DNA of 64,000 nucleotides from CAVPTL01 sp963727235 (GCA_963727235.1 CAVSFZ010000011.1:1-64000); one strand, 5' to 3'. Numbered from the stretch's first letter, positions 17,858-28,251 are shown. Notes: generated by a model from the sequence alone, not told the origin. Made by a program: numbers and translations.

Positions 17858-18724
17858 CTATCGGGCGGCCGCGACGCAGAGAGCCTGGCCGGTGACGCGG
17901 TAGCGCCCGTCGGCGAGGCGGAAATCGGCCATCGTGTCGCGCACGCTCTCGATCAGGTGATCGCGCTTGGCCTGCGTCAGTGTCGGCAGCAGCCGGGCAA
18001 GGCCGCCGGCCAGGGCCGAGTTCGTCTCCCAGTACTCGTCGAACGACGAGTACTCGAACTCGAGTTCGATCGCCTCCATCGCCGTCTGCGTGAGCCCGGC
18101 GTCAGAAACCAGCTGCGACAGGTGTGTGCGGTCGGCCAGTGAGAACATCCCCGGCGACCCGGGCGGTGATGCCGGAATGTCGACCAGCCGCTCCAGCACT
18201 CCCCAAAGGCGGGTGGCCCACGGGTTTTGGTGCTCGTCGCCCCACACCACAAATCCGCACACGCCACCGGGTTTCAGGACCCGCTGCGTCTGGCTGAGAA
18301 CCGCGGCTTGGTCGGGTATCAGCATCAGCCCGAACCGGCACACGACCGCGTCGAAGCTGTCGTCGTCCAGGTCGATCGCCTCGGCATCGACGACACGGCA
18401 TTCAATCACCTGCTCGAGGCCCGCGGCCGCCGCCGAGCGTTTCGCCGCTGCGACCATGCCCGCGGCCCGATCGGTGGCCAGGTACCGGCCGCCGGGCACG
18501 ATCGCCGGCGCCAACTCGATGGCGGTGTCGCCCGGACCGGCCGCCAACTCCAGCACGTGCATGCCCGGTGCCAGCATCGCCTGGGTCCGCAGCCACTCGG
18601 TCAGCGGCTGGAATGTCTTGCGGGTGTAGACGCGCTTCTGCTCCCACGAACCGGCCGCTTCTTCCCAGTTCTGGGCGCTGCGCGCCCGGTACTCGTCAGC
18701 GGTCTCGGTGCTACCTTCCGACAT
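17858..18724 (-). CDS. Class I SAM-dependent methyltransferase
   Basis: A 288-residue cytoplasmic methyltransferase. The SAM-binding motif I is VLELAAGPGDTA near residue 57, with motif II/III features DAVVCRFGLMLIPD near 130 and the post-motif LKPGGVCGFVVWG near 155. The fold matches the Methyltransf_11/25 (UbiE-like) group; the substrate is unknown. The ATG ends exactly where the divergent hydrolase GTG begins. A TACGGT hexamer seven bases upstream lies inside that neighbour's coding sequence, so the transcript is probably leaderless. Confidence 0.87.
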   Translation of the reverse strand: MSEGSTETADEYRARSAQNWEEAAGSWEQKRVYTRKTFQPLTEWLRTQAMLAPGMHVLELAAGPGDTAIELAPAIVPGGRYLATDRAAGMVAAAKRSAAAAGLEQVIECRVVDAEAIDLDDDSFDAVVCRFGLMLIPDQAAVLSQTQRVLKPGGVCGFVVWGDEHQNPWATRLWGVLERLVDIPASPPGSPGMFSLADRTHLSQLVSDAGLTQTAMEAIELEFEYSSFDEYWETNSALAGGLARLLPTLTQAKRDHLIESVRDTMADFRLADGRYRVTGQALCVAAAR

Positions 18725-18737
18725 GTGAAGAACCGTA
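18712..18737. promoter_or_regulatory. Face-to-face promoter pair for divergent leaderless genes
   Basis: TACCTT at 18712-18717 reads rightward and ends seven bases before the GTG at 18725. TACGGT on the minus strand (18737-18732) ends seven bases before the ATG at 18724. Both fit the actinobacterial TANNNT -10 pattern, with transcription starting at or next to the start codons, which are adjacent with no gap. Inferred from pattern only. Confidence 0.5.
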
Positions 18738-19525
18738 CACTCTCGGTCGACGGGCTGCGAATCAACGTCACCGAGTGGGGATCCGGGCATCCGGTGGTGC
18801 TGGTTCATGGGCTCACGGGGTCGCTTGATTACTGGGCACCGTTCGCCGAGCGCCTGTCGCGGCGACACCGGGTGATCGCCTTCGACGTGCCCGGCCACGG
18901 CGACAGTGAGGCGCTGGATCCGTTCACGTTCGACGGACTGGTGACCGTGCTGGCCGACGCTGCCGATCAGCTCGAGGCGGAGAACCCCGCCATCGTCGGC
19001 CACTCCTACGGCGTGCCGATCGCAGTCTGCTGGGCAGCCGCACGGCCGGTGTCGGCGCTGGTGCTGGCCTCGCCTGTGGGAATCACGCCGCTGCACATCC
19101 GGCGGGCGCGGGCGGTTATGCCCGTGCACAGGCTGCTGGCCCGCAGCGAGCGGTTGTGGGAGGCCGCCGCCTCCCGTTCGCGGTGGCCCCGACGGGTGAT
19201 CTTCGGCTGGTTTGTCGGCATGAACGACCTGGACGGCTTGGAGCCGGATCAGGCCCGGTCACTGCTCCGGGGGGCGGCCCGGGCTGCGCCGGTGGTGCCG
19301 TCGGCGCTGCCTGCGCTCGAGGACCTCGACCTGCGCACGATCGCCGCCGACGTGGACGTTCCCTGCCTGGTGGTGTGGGGCGAGCACGACCAGTCCGGCT
19401 GGGACAACGGCCCCGAGTACGCCGACCTGCTCGGCGCCGAGGAAGTGGTGCTTCCCGGCGTCGGCCACATGCCCATGATCGAAGCGCCCTACTCCTTCGG
19501 CCTCGCCGTCGCGGACTTCTTGTGA
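18725..19525 (+). CDS. Alpha/beta hydrolase
   Basis: A 266-residue serine hydrolase. The oxyanion segment VHGLTGSLDYW is near residue 27, FDVPGHGDSE near 58, the nucleophile elbow VGHSYG near 97, an acid in WGEHDQSGWD near 218, and the catalytic His in GVGHMPMIE near 245. It is of the small-molecule esterase/lactonase type, with substrate unknown. The start is GTG 18725, directly abutting the divergent methyltransferase ATG. The stop lies seven bases before the second dispersed palindrome. Confidence 0.87.
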   Translation: MKNRTLSVDGLRINVTEWGSGHPVVLVHGLTGSLDYWAPFAERLSRRHRVIAFDVPGHGDSEALDPFTFDGLVTVLADAADQLEAENPAIVGHSYGVPIAVCWAAARPVSALVLASPVGITPLHIRRARAVMPVHRLLARSERLWEAAASRSRWPRRVIFGWFVGMNDLDGLEPDQARSLLRGAARAAPVVPSALPALEDLDLRTIAADVDVPCLVVWGEHDQSGWDNGPEYADLLGAEEVVLPGVGHMPMIEAPYSFGLAVADFL

Positions 19526-19531
19526 TTAACG

Positions 19532-19564
19532 GTGAATAAAAGGTGCCAGGCACCTTTTATTCAC
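19532..19564. repeat. Dispersed palindrome copy 2 (AAAA arm)
   Basis: A 33-bp perfect palindrome identical in sequence to copy 1. It begins six bases after the alpha/beta hydrolase stop and ends 22 bases before the next gene's start. It is placed like a transcription terminator. Confidence 0.95.
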
Positions 19565-19586
19565 CTGTTGCTCTACGCTTTGCTGT

Positions 19587-20135
19587 GTGAGTTCGATCAC
19601 CACCGCCCGCACCGATCCGTGGCACTGCAGCGATTGCGGCGCCGCCGCTGATCTGGCCCCGCTGTCGGCCGAGATCGGGCTGGTGCGCTTGGCCGATCAC
19701 GGCGCGGCAGGGTTCCAACTGGGCAGCACCGGCGTCGAATCCGAGATCGCACCGCTGCTGGCCGCGTGTGAGTGCGGCGGACGGTTCCAGCCGGGCGGCT
19801 CAGACGGTGAGATCGCCGTCCCGAGCTTCGACGCCGACGCGCTCCGGCCGTTGGCCACGCGCGGCTTCGAGGTGCTCAACGCCGAGCCGAAGCTGGCCGA
19901 GCTGGCCGTCGTCTGGCAGGCGCGCGGGCTGCGCGCCGTCGGACGCGAGGACGAGCTGTCCGGTGAGCAGGTGCTCGAGCTCCGTCTGGAACAACGCCTC
20001 AACGACCTGCTGATCCAGATCGAGCGCGCCCACCGCGCGGGCGACGAGGACGCTGCCGAGACCGCCCACGCTCGCTACGTCGAGCTGGCCACGACCTATG
20101 CCACCCGGGCACTTCGTGACAGCCGCCCTGCCTGA
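19587..20135 (+). CDS. Hypothetical zinc-ribbon-like protein upstream of tilS
   Basis: A 182-residue soluble protein I do not recognise. The N-terminus has CSDCG near residue 14 and CECGG near 62, a four-Cys arrangement that could bind zinc. The rest is acidic and helical, with a Leu-rich segment (LELRLEQRLNDLLIQIERAHRAG) near 130-152 that could form a coiled coil. It starts at GTG 19587 with TACGCT seven bases upstream, fitting a leaderless transcript. It overlaps the tilS start, so it heads the tilS-hpt operon; a role in RNA or tRNA metabolism is only a guess from position. Confidence 0.72.
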   Translation: MSSITTARTDPWHCSDCGAAADLAPLSAEIGLVRLADHGAAGFQLGSTGVESEIAPLLAACECGGRFQPGGSDGEIAVPSFDADALRPLATRGFEVLNAEPKLAELAVVWQARGLRAVGREDELSGEQVLELRLEQRLNDLLIQIERAHRAGDEDAAETAHARYVELATTYATRALRDSRPA

Positions 20136-21042
20136 ACGGGTTGCCCAGTACATCGCCGGCGGTCGGCTGCTCGAACCCGGACAGGAGCTGGTCGCGCTGG
20201 TGTCGGGCGGCGCCGACTCTCTATGCCTGTGGAAGCTGATGAGCGGGCTCGGATACCGAGTCGACGCGCTCCACGTCGACCACGGGCTGCGCGGTCACGA
20301 GAGCCACGCGGATGCTGAGTTCTGCGCCGAGTTGGGGGCGGCCGTGGTCGAGGTGGAGATCCCGCCCGGCGGCAATCTGGAAGCCCGCGCCCGCGAGGCC
20401 CGCTACCGCGTCGCCCGCGAGTACGCCGAAGGCAGAGTGATCGTCACCGGGCACACGGTGTCCGATCAGGCCGAGACGGTGCTCTACCGGCTGGCGTCGT
20501 CGTCCGGGCCCCGCGCGGGCGCCGCGATGCGCCCCCGCGACGGCGACCTGGTGCGCCCGCTGCTGTGCCTGACCGCCGAGGAGACACGGGCATGGTGTGG
20601 GCAGCGCGGACTGGAGCCGCGGGTCGACGCCACCAACCAGGACACGCTCTATCGCCGCAACCTGATCCGGCACGAGGTCATGCCCGCACTTCGCCGGGTG
20701 CATCCCGGAGCCGAGGTCAACCTGGCCCGCACCGCCGAGCTGCTGGCCGAGCTGGACGAGCTGCTGAACGAGCTGGCCGAGGAGCACGTCACCGACCGGC
20801 TCGACCTCGACTCGCTGTCGCAGCTGCCCCGAGGGCTGCGGGTGGTGGTGCTGCGGGCCGCCGCCGAGCGCGCCGCCGGGCGCCCGCTGCGGCTGCCGCG
20901 CGAGCTGACCGGCAGGTTGGAGCAGCTGGCGACCCGCGGGGAAGGCGTCGAACGGCTGTCGCTGGCACGAGATCTCGAAGCCGTGCGCGACCGCCGAACT
21001 CTCAGCTTCGCCGCTCCGACGCGGTATCCTCACTCGGGATGA
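20098..21042 (+). CDS. tilS: tRNA(Ile)-lysidine synthetase
   Basis: A 314-residue enzyme that ligates lysine to C34 of the AUA-reading tRNA(Ile), using ATP. The PP-loop SGGADS is near residue 37, and the second family motif HVDHGLRG near 59 fits TilS. TGHTVSDQAETVLYRL near 119 and RRNLIRHEVMP near 188 are further signatures. The C-terminal tRNA-binding region is short, as in other actinobacteria. ATG 20098 lies inside the preceding gene; GTG 20116 is an equally possible start. The stop overlaps hpt as ATGA. Confidence 0.92.
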   Translation: MPPGHFVTAALPERVAQYIAGGRLLEPGQELVALVSGGADSLCLWKLMSGLGYRVDALHVDHGLRGHESHADAEFCAELGAAVVEVEIPPGGNLEARAREARYRVAREYAEGRVIVTGHTVSDQAETVLYRLASSSGPRAGAAMRPRDGDLVRPLLCLTAEETRAWCGQRGLEPRVDATNQDTLYRRNLIRHEVMPALRRVHPGAEVNLARTAELLAELDELLNELAEEHVTDRLDLDSLSQLPRGLRVVVLRAAAERAAGRPLRLPRELTGRLEQLATRGEGVERLSLARDLEAVRDRRTLSFAAPTRYPHSG

Positions 21043-21614
21043 GCGCAGACCTCGAGCACGCCGGCCACGACAGCTTGATCGCCGAGGTGCTGGTCACAGA
21101 GGAAGCGCTCGAGTCCCGCATCGCCGAGCTTGGCGCCGAGATCTCGCATGACTACGCGGATACCGACCTGCTGCTGATCGGAGTGCTGAAGGGCGCGGTG
21201 TTCTTCATGGCCGACCTGATCCGGCGCCTGTCGGTTCCCTGCGAGATCGACTTCATGGCCGTCTCGAGCTACGGCAACAGCACCGACTCCTCGGGGGTGG
21301 TGCGGATCCTCAAGGATCTCGACGCCAGCATCGAGGGGCGCAACGTGGTCGTGATCGAAGACATCGTCGACTCCGGCCTGACGCTCTCGTACCTGCTGCG
21401 CAATCTGGAGGCGCGCAACCCGGCATCGGTCGAGGTGTGTGCGCTTCTGACCAAGCCCGACCGACGGGTTGCAGACATCGAATGCCGCTACGTCGGGTTC
21501 GAGATCCCCAATCGTTTCGCGATCGGGTATGGGCTCGATTACGCCGAGCGCTATCGCAGCCTGCCGTACGTGGCCGCCCTGGATGAGACCAAAATTGTGG
21601 GCGGGCTCGCATAA
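21039..21614 (+). CDS. hpt: Hypoxanthine phosphoribosyltransferase
   Basis: A 191-residue purine salvage enzyme converting hypoxanthine or guanine plus PRPP into IMP or GMP. The PRPP motif VVIEDIVDSGLTL is near residues 103-115, LLIGVLKGAVFFMADL near 46, and SSYGNSTDSSGVV near 76 forms the flexible loop. The C-terminal VGFEIPNRFAIGYGLDYAERYR is the base-binding region. It overlaps tilS as ATGA, yet a TATCCT hexamer eight bases upstream of the ATG, inside tilS, could give a separate leaderless transcript. The order tilS-hpt-ftsH is widely conserved. Confidence 0.95.
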   Translation: MSADLEHAGHDSLIAEVLVTEEALESRIAELGAEISHDYADTDLLLIGVLKGAVFFMADLIRRLSVPCEIDFMAVSSYGNSTDSSGVVRILKDLDASIEGRNVVVIEDIVDSGLTLSYLLRNLEARNPASVEVCALLTKPDRRVADIECRYVGFEIPNRFAIGYGLDYAERYRSLPYVAALDETKIVGGLA

Positions 21615-21787
21615 GTCGCACTTTGCGGGCATCCTTGAGGGAGATGCCGTCAATCCACTTCAGACGCGCTGGCGTAGTGCCGATGACGCGGAAATCCACC
21701 GTGCTAGCATCCGGGATTGGTAGTTGGGCGAGCTCCCGGCCGCACGCTGGACGACACTAGAAGCAGCTCCCGGGGGAGGTATTCGAA

Positions 21788-23749
<1,962 letters not shown>

Positions 23750-23869
23750 CGCAGCCTCGCGCCTAATCACCCCTTTGGTGGAGCGGTATCCCCCTCAGGG
23801 AGGTGAGTCTGCGGCCGCTGCCGGCCGATTGTAGGAAAGCGCGTTTGTTTTCTTCAGGACGGACTTTTC

Positions 23870-25303
23870 ATGCGATTTCGAGGCAGGGGGGTCGTGCTTG
23901 CGGCCCCGGCTGTCGCGCTGCTGGCGTTTGCGCCGGGCGCGGCGGCTGGGCCGCTGACCCTTCACGGTAGTGGGCCGATCACCAAGTTGAGCTGCGCTTC
24001 TTCGCCCTGTGTGAAGACGCTGCGGCGCGCCGGCGGACACCCCGTGGTCACGCTCACCCGCCTGCACGCCGCCATGCGCGGCGGCCCGACGCAGAACATC
24101 TACCAGCTGTCGTGGAAGGTGGGCGATCCACACGTTCACCTGGACGCGGAAGCGCTGCGCCCGCTGAGCCCGGTGGGATCGATCGCCCTTGCCACCATCT
24201 CCAGCTGGACGCGCAGTGGCCCCAAGGGCCTCGTGGGTGCCCTCAACGGCGATTTCTTCGGGTACAAGGGCTGGTACGGCGGCTTCCCCAGCGGAATGCT
24301 GGTGCGAGCCCGAACGGTCGACGCCTTCGGTTGGGGTGGCCCCGGCGTCGGATACGAGACCAAGGGCCTCGGCGGCCGGCCCGGCGGGATGGTGTTCGGC
24401 AACCCTCGGGCGGTGCCCACCAACATCTCACTTCCCCACGGTGCTCTCACCACCATCGGCAGCTTCGTGCCGTCTCCCGGCACTCTGGCCGCGAGGGCCG
24501 GTGACCTGCCGGGCGATCAGGTGGCGGTGGCGACGGCCCACAATGTCGCCTTCAAGATCCCCTCGGGGATGATCGGAGTGGTGCTGGGCAACGCGGCTGT
24601 CCCCAGCCCGTTTGGCTCGATGCTGCGCGGCAGCAAGGCCGGCTACCACAATCCCACCAACGCTTCGACGTCGGCCAAGGAGACGGTGGTCGGGTTCCGG
24701 TTCGGTGAGCGCGGAGTGGCGACTCGCTCCCTGCTCCTGCCGATCTCCACGACCGCGTGTGCGGGCGGGGTCTGTCCGGCCGGCGCCTCGATCACGCTGC
24801 ACACCGGCCAGGCGCTGCTGGTGGCGCGTGCCGGCCGCTTCGCCGCCACCGGCCTGGAGGATGCTGCGGCGGCGCCGGCCGCGACCGTCAAGGTCGCAGT
24901 CGACTCGGCCAAGTGGGCGCACGTCGCCGAGGTGATGGGCGGGAAGCCGCTGCTGGTCAAGAACGGCACAGCCCGCTACACGACTCCCTGGGCGGATCCG
25001 CCGATGATGGATCAGAACCCCTGCTACCAGTGGTGCGGCCGGTTCTGGAGGCCGGCGGTGATGATGGGCACCAACGGCTGGGGATCGATGTTGATCACCG
25101 GTTCGGCCGACTCCGGCGTCTACGGGTGGCAGTGGACGTCGATGTTGCGCCAGCTGGGCGCGCGCGATGCCATCGGGTTCGACAACAACTCTTCCACCGA
25201 GCTGCTGGTGCCGGGGATCAGCCCCTCCCACGGATGGACGTTCGACAGCGCCAACCACTGGGAGCGCGACATCCCCGAGGCGACCGCCCTGTCGTTCAGA
25301 TAG
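23870..25303 (+). CDS. Secreted phosphodiester glycosidase (NAGPA)-like protein
   Basis: A 477-residue exported protein with a signal peptide (MRFRGRGVVL followed by a hydrophobic core and AGAAAG-type cleavage region). The C-terminal part (about 350-477), with GGKPLLVKNG, RPAVMMGTNGWG and LGARDAIGFDNNSSTELLV, follows the layout of the phosphodiester glycosidase (NAGPA) domain. In that domain the last motif is normally LDGGGSS; here it reads FDNNSS, so activity may differ. Four Cys residues occur as possible disulphides. A ribosome site AGGACGG precedes the ATG. The gene sits between ftsH and the folate genes, where folE is common in actinobacteria. Confidence 0.7.
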   Translation: MRFRGRGVVLAAPAVALLAFAPGAAAGPLTLHGSGPITKLSCASSPCVKTLRRAGGHPVVTLTRLHAAMRGGPTQNIYQLSWKVGDPHVHLDAEALRPLSPVGSIALATISSWTRSGPKGLVGALNGDFFGYKGWYGGFPSGMLVRARTVDAFGWGGPGVGYETKGLGGRPGGMVFGNPRAVPTNISLPHGALTTIGSFVPSPGTLAARAGDLPGDQVAVATAHNVAFKIPSGMIGVVLGNAAVPSPFGSMLRGSKAGYHNPTNASTSAKETVVGFRFGERGVATRSLLLPISTTACAGGVCPAGASITLHTGQALLVARAGRFAATGLEDAAAAPAATVKVAVDSAKWAHVAEVMGGKPLLVKNGTARYTTPWADPPMMDQNPCYQWCGRFWRPAVMMGTNGWGSMLITGSADSGVYGWQWTSMLRQLGARDAIGFDNNSSTELLVPGISPSHGWTFDSANHWERDIPEATALSFR

Positions 25304-25320
25304 CCCCCTCGCCCACGAGA

Positions 25321-25349
25321 GCGTCGGGGCGAGCTGCCCGCCCCGGCGC
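25321..25349 (+). terminator. GC-rich hairpin after the NAGPA-like gene
   Basis: Eleven-base arms (25321-25331 and 25339-25349) pair with one G-U wobble around a seven-base loop. No U-tract follows. It lies 17 bases after the stop and just before the folP promoter hexamer, so it probably separates the two transcripts. Confidence 0.55.
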
Positions 25350-25372
25350 CCCCGTCGGTAATGTCCCGACCG

Positions 25373-26191
25373 ATGAGCGTTCTGGAGCGGTTCCCCGGCC
25401 CTGCGGTGATGGGCATCGTCAACGTCACGCCCGACTCGTTCTCGGACGGGGGCGAGTTCCTGGACGCCTCGGCGGCGATCGCGCACGCCGGGCGGCTGGC
25501 GAGTGAGGGTGCCGATCTGATCGACGTCGGCGGCGAGTCGACCCGTCCGGGCGCACAGCCGGTGGCGCTCGCAGAGGAGCTTCGCCGGGTCGTCCCGGTG
25601 ATCGAGGGGATCGCGGCGGCCACCGACGTGCCGGTCTCCATCGACACGATGAAGGCTGACGTCGCCGAGGCCGCGCTGGCCGCGGGAGCGAGCTTCGTCA
25701 ACGACGTGACGGCGCTCCGCGGCGATCCGCGGATGGTGGAGGTGGTCGCCGCCGCGGGGGTGCCGGTATGCCTGATGCACATGCTGGGCGAGCCGCGCAC
25801 GATGCAGCACGACCCCCGCTACCAGGCGGTCGTCGAGGAGGTGGCCGGGTTCCTGGGCGAGCGGGCGGAGTGGGCGTGCGCGCAGGGAGTCCGAGCCGAC
25901 CGGATCTGCGTCGATCCCGGCATCGGCTTCGGAAAGACGCTCGCGCACAACCTCGAGCTGCTGCGGCGGCTGGACGAGATCGTCGGGCTGGGCTACCCGG
26001 TCGTGGTGGGAGTGTCGCGCAAGCGCTTCCTGGGTGCGCTCACAGGCGCCGACGAGGGCGACCGGGGGGCGGCCTCGCTGGTGGCCAGCCTGGCCGCCGT
26101 GCGGGCCGGTGCGTGGATGGTGCGGGTGCACGATGTGCGGGCCATGCGCCACGGCCTGGCGGTCGAGGCGGCGATTCGGGGGGATGGGTGA
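25373..26191 (+). CDS. folP: Dihydropteroate synthase
   Basis: A 272-residue TIM-barrel enzyme joining p-aminobenzoate to 6-hydroxymethyl-dihydropterin pyrophosphate in folate synthesis, the sulfonamide target. MGIVNVTPDSFSDGG near residues 13-27 holds the pyrophosphate loop, DVGGESTRPGA near 51 is the second loop, and VDPGIGFGK near 180 and GVSRKRFLG near 212 are the other family motifs. TAATGT lies eight bases before ATG 25373, favouring this start with leaderless transcription; ATG 25361 would add four residues. It overlaps folB as GTGA. Confidence 0.95.
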   Translation: MSVLERFPGPAVMGIVNVTPDSFSDGGEFLDASAAIAHAGRLASEGADLIDVGGESTRPGAQPVALAEELRRVVPVIEGIAAATDVPVSIDTMKADVAEAALAAGASFVNDVTALRGDPRMVEVVAAAGVPVCLMHMLGEPRTMQHDPRYQAVVEEVAGFLGERAEWACAQGVRADRICVDPGIGFGKTLAHNLELLRRLDEIVGLGYPVVVGVSRKRFLGALTGADEGDRGAASLVASLAAVRAGAWMVRVHDVRAMRHGLAVEAAIRGDG

Positions 26192-26550
26192 GCGGGCCGC
26201 TGATCGAGATCCGAGGGCTGGAGGTATTCGCCCATCACGGAGTGTTCGAGCACGAGCGCCGCGACGGGCAGCGGTTTGTGATCGACGTGACCCTGCGGGC
26301 CGGTGACGCCGCATCCGGGCAGAACGACGATCTGGCCGGCACCGTCGATTACGGGGCGGTGTGCGATCGGGTGGTGGAGCTCGTCAGCGGCGGCCCCTAC
26401 AACCTGATAGAGAAGGTCGCCGACGTGGTCTGCACGGCGCTCCTGGAGGAGTTCCCGGTGGATGAGGTGACTGTGCGGGTGGCCAAGCCCGACGCGCCGA
26501 TCGAGCATCGGTTCGATCACGTCGCTGTGACCGTCTCGCGCGTCCGCTGA
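26188..26550 (+). CDS. folB: Dihydroneopterin aldolase
   Basis: A 120-residue enzyme splitting 7,8-dihydroneopterin to 6-hydroxymethyl-dihydropterin and glycolaldehyde. IRGLEVFAHHGVFEHERRDGQRFVIDV near the N-terminus carries the conserved HGVFxxE motif, DDLAGTVDYGAV follows near 50, and NLIEKVADVV near 72 contributes the active-site Glu-Lys. VRVAKPDAPI near 95 has the catalytic Lys region. The start is GTG 26188, overlapping the folP stop, so expression is coupled to folP. Length is normal. Confidence 0.94.
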   Translation: MSGPLIEIRGLEVFAHHGVFEHERRDGQRFVIDVTLRAGDAASGQNDDLAGTVDYGAVCDRVVELVSGGPYNLIEKVADVVCTALLEEFPVDEVTVRVAKPDAPIEHRFDHVAVTVSRVR

Positions 26551-26571
26551 AACCCACGTATAACTGAACCA

Positions 26572-27231
26572 ATGGGGGCTCCCATCCGGATTGTTGTTGT
26601 TGACGATCACCCGCTCTTCCGACGGGGGCTGATCACGCTGCTCGAGGGCGCCGGCATGGAGGTTGTGGGTACCGCCTCGAGCGTGCTGGAGACGATCGAG
26701 CGGGGTGTGCGCCTGCGTCCCGACGTGGTGTTGATGGATCTGGAGCTGAGGGACGGCAGCGGCATCCTCGCCACCCGCCGAATGCTGGATGCGGTGGGTG
26801 GAGGAGTCAAGGTCGTGATGCTGTCGGAGTCGCACGACCCGCAGGTGATGCTGGCGGCGGTGCGCGCCGGCGCGGTGGGCTATCTCACCAAGGATCAGGC
26901 GCCCGACCGGCTGGCCGAGGCGATCGTGGGCGTGGTCGGCGGCGAGGCTGCGGTGTCACGTCGGATGGTGGCCTATCTGCTCGACGAGGTTCGCGGCGCG
27001 GAGCAGCGCTTGGGACTGGCCCCGCGGCCGCAGCAGCGCGAGAAGCTGACACCCCGCCAGCTCGAGATCCTGAGGTTGATCGCCAGCGGCTACACGACCG
27101 GGCAGATCGCCGCCGAGCTGTACCTGTCGCCCGAGACGGTGCGCTGGCACGTGAAAGCGATCCTGCGCAAGCTCAACGCCCGCACCCGAGCGGAAGCCGC
27201 AGCGGCGTTGCACCAGGTGGCGATGGCGTGA
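26572..27231 (+). CDS. NarL/LuxR-family response regulator
   Basis: A 219-residue transcription regulator. The receiver domain has the acidic pair in VVVDDHPLF (10-11), the phosphoacceptor Asp in LMDLEL near 56, and the Lys in LTKDQ near 106. The C-terminal LuxR helix-turn-helix begins LTPRQLEILRLIASGYTTGQIAAELYLS near 160. No histidine kinase is adjacent, so it is an orphan here. The gene interrupts the folate set between folB and folK. TATAAC seven bases before the ATG suggests its own near-leaderless promoter. Confidence 0.9.
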   Translation: MGAPIRIVVVDDHPLFRRGLITLLEGAGMEVVGTASSVLETIERGVRLRPDVVLMDLELRDGSGILATRRMLDAVGGGVKVVMLSESHDPQVMLAAVRAGAVGYLTKDQAPDRLAEAIVGVVGGEAAVSRRMVAYLLDEVRGAEQRLGLAPRPQQREKLTPRQLEILRLIASGYTTGQIAAELYLSPETVRWHVKAILRKLNARTRAEAAAALHQVAMA

Positions 27232-27277
27232 GGCTGGCCGGCCTGCGCCTCAGTCGCCGGTAGTACATCAACGTCAG

Positions 27278-27310
27278 GTGAATAATTGGTGCCAGGCACC
27301 AATTATTCAC
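27278..27310. repeat. Dispersed palindrome copy 3 (AATT arm)
   Basis: A 33-bp perfect palindrome with arms GTGAATAATT around the GGTGCCAGGCACC core. It lies between two convergent genes, 46 bases after the response-regulator stop and six bases from the stop of the small membrane gene, as a shared terminator would. Confidence 0.95.
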
Positions 27311-27316
27311 CCCGAG

Positions 27317-27625
27317 CTAGCGGCGGGTGCGAGCGGTCTCGGTTGCGAGCCGCACGACCCACAGCGACACCATCAGGCAGTACGTGATGGCGATGCAGGA
27401 GATGCACAGCGCGGTTGCGCGCCCGGCGGGGCCGGACAGCAGCTGGAAGATCTCGCTCAGCAGCGGCTTCATCGCGACGAACGCGATCAGGCCGGTCATG
27501 CCGAGGTGGATGGTGGTTCGCCGGATCTCGCGCGGCCGCAGCTTGGGGTACCGTGCGTCGGCCCACGTGGCGAGGGCGGCCGGACAGATCAGGAGCACGA
27601 CGGTCAATTCCATGAGGGTCGACAT
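27317..27625 (-). CDS. Small hypothetical membrane protein
   Basis: A 102-residue protein with three hydrophobic segments (about 3-22, 39-58 and 70-92) and a basic C-terminus (ATETARTRR). I do not recognise a family. Two starts are close together: ATG 27631, which coincides with the ribosome site, and ATG 27625, which has GAAGG six bases upstream and is preferred. It is antiparallel to the folate genes and divergent from folK. Base composition is like its neighbours. Its stop lies next to the palindrome. Confidence 0.6.
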   Translation of the reverse strand: MSTLMELTVVLLICPAALATWADARYPKLRPREIRRTTIHLGMTGLIAFVAMKPLLSEIFQLLSGPAGRATALCISCIAITYCLMVSLWVVRLATETARTRR

Positions 27626-27742
27626 GGTCATCCTTCGTCAGAGCGTGGGAGCTTTGGTACGGCCCGCGAAAAGCCGTCCCCCACGAGCATCGGCAAAGAT
27701 GAGCAAATTGTTAAGGTCGCGAAGGAAAGTGCACCCCATCGG

Positions 27743-28210
27743 GTGACAGTTGCGCTCGTAGGATTCGGCGCGAATCTTGGGGATCCTGCGGACACGCTGC
27801 CCCGGGCGGTGCGTGCCTGCGAGCGTCTCGGTGAGGTCAGTGCGGTGTCACCGACCTATCGCACCGCCCCGATCGGAGTGACCGACCAGCCCGACTTTCT
27901 CAACCTGGTGGCCCGGCTCGACACGGCCCTGGCGCCTGCCGATCTGCTCGCCGGCCTCCAGGCGATCGAAGCCGAGTTCGGCCGTGTGCGCGACCGCCGG
28001 TGGGGCCCGCGCACGCTCGATCTCGACCTGATCTGGTACGAGGGCGTCGAATCCGATGATCCCGCGCTGCAGCTGCCGCATTCGCGAGCTCACCAGCGGG
28101 AGTTCGTGCTGCGACCGCTGGTCGATATCGCCCCCGAGACCATCATCCGTGGGCGTACCGCCCGAGACTGGCTGTCGCGGATCGAGCCGCAGGGCGTCGA
28201 TCGGGTGTGA
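27743..28210 (+). CDS. folK: 2-amino-4-hydroxy-6-hydroxymethyldihydropteridine diphosphokinase
   Basis: A 155-residue HPPK that transfers pyrophosphate from ATP to 6-hydroxymethyl-dihydropterin, the step before FolP. VALVGFGANLGDP at the N-terminus, SPTYRTAPIGVTDQPDFLN near 35-53, and the signature RDRRWGPRTLDLDLIWYEG near 84-102 with its Asp pair for Mg-ATP are all present. The reading frame opens much further upstream, but GTG 27743 gives the expected N-terminus and length. No strong ribosome site is visible. Confidence 0.94.
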   Translation: MTVALVGFGANLGDPADTLPRAVRACERLGEVSAVSPTYRTAPIGVTDQPDFLNLVARLDTALAPADLLAGLQAIEAEFGRVRDRRWGPRTLDLDLIWYEGVESDDPALQLPHSRAHQREFVLRPLVDIAPETIIRGRTARDWLSRIEPQGVDRV

Positions 28211-28251
28211 TCGGCCTGCGCGACCGCCGCATTTATGCGTAGACTTGGGGC

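Noticed and set aside
24428..26314. A 628-codon open frame antisense to the NAGPA-like gene and folP
   Set aside because: Crosses two genes and the hairpin between them; no domain and atypical amino-acid content.
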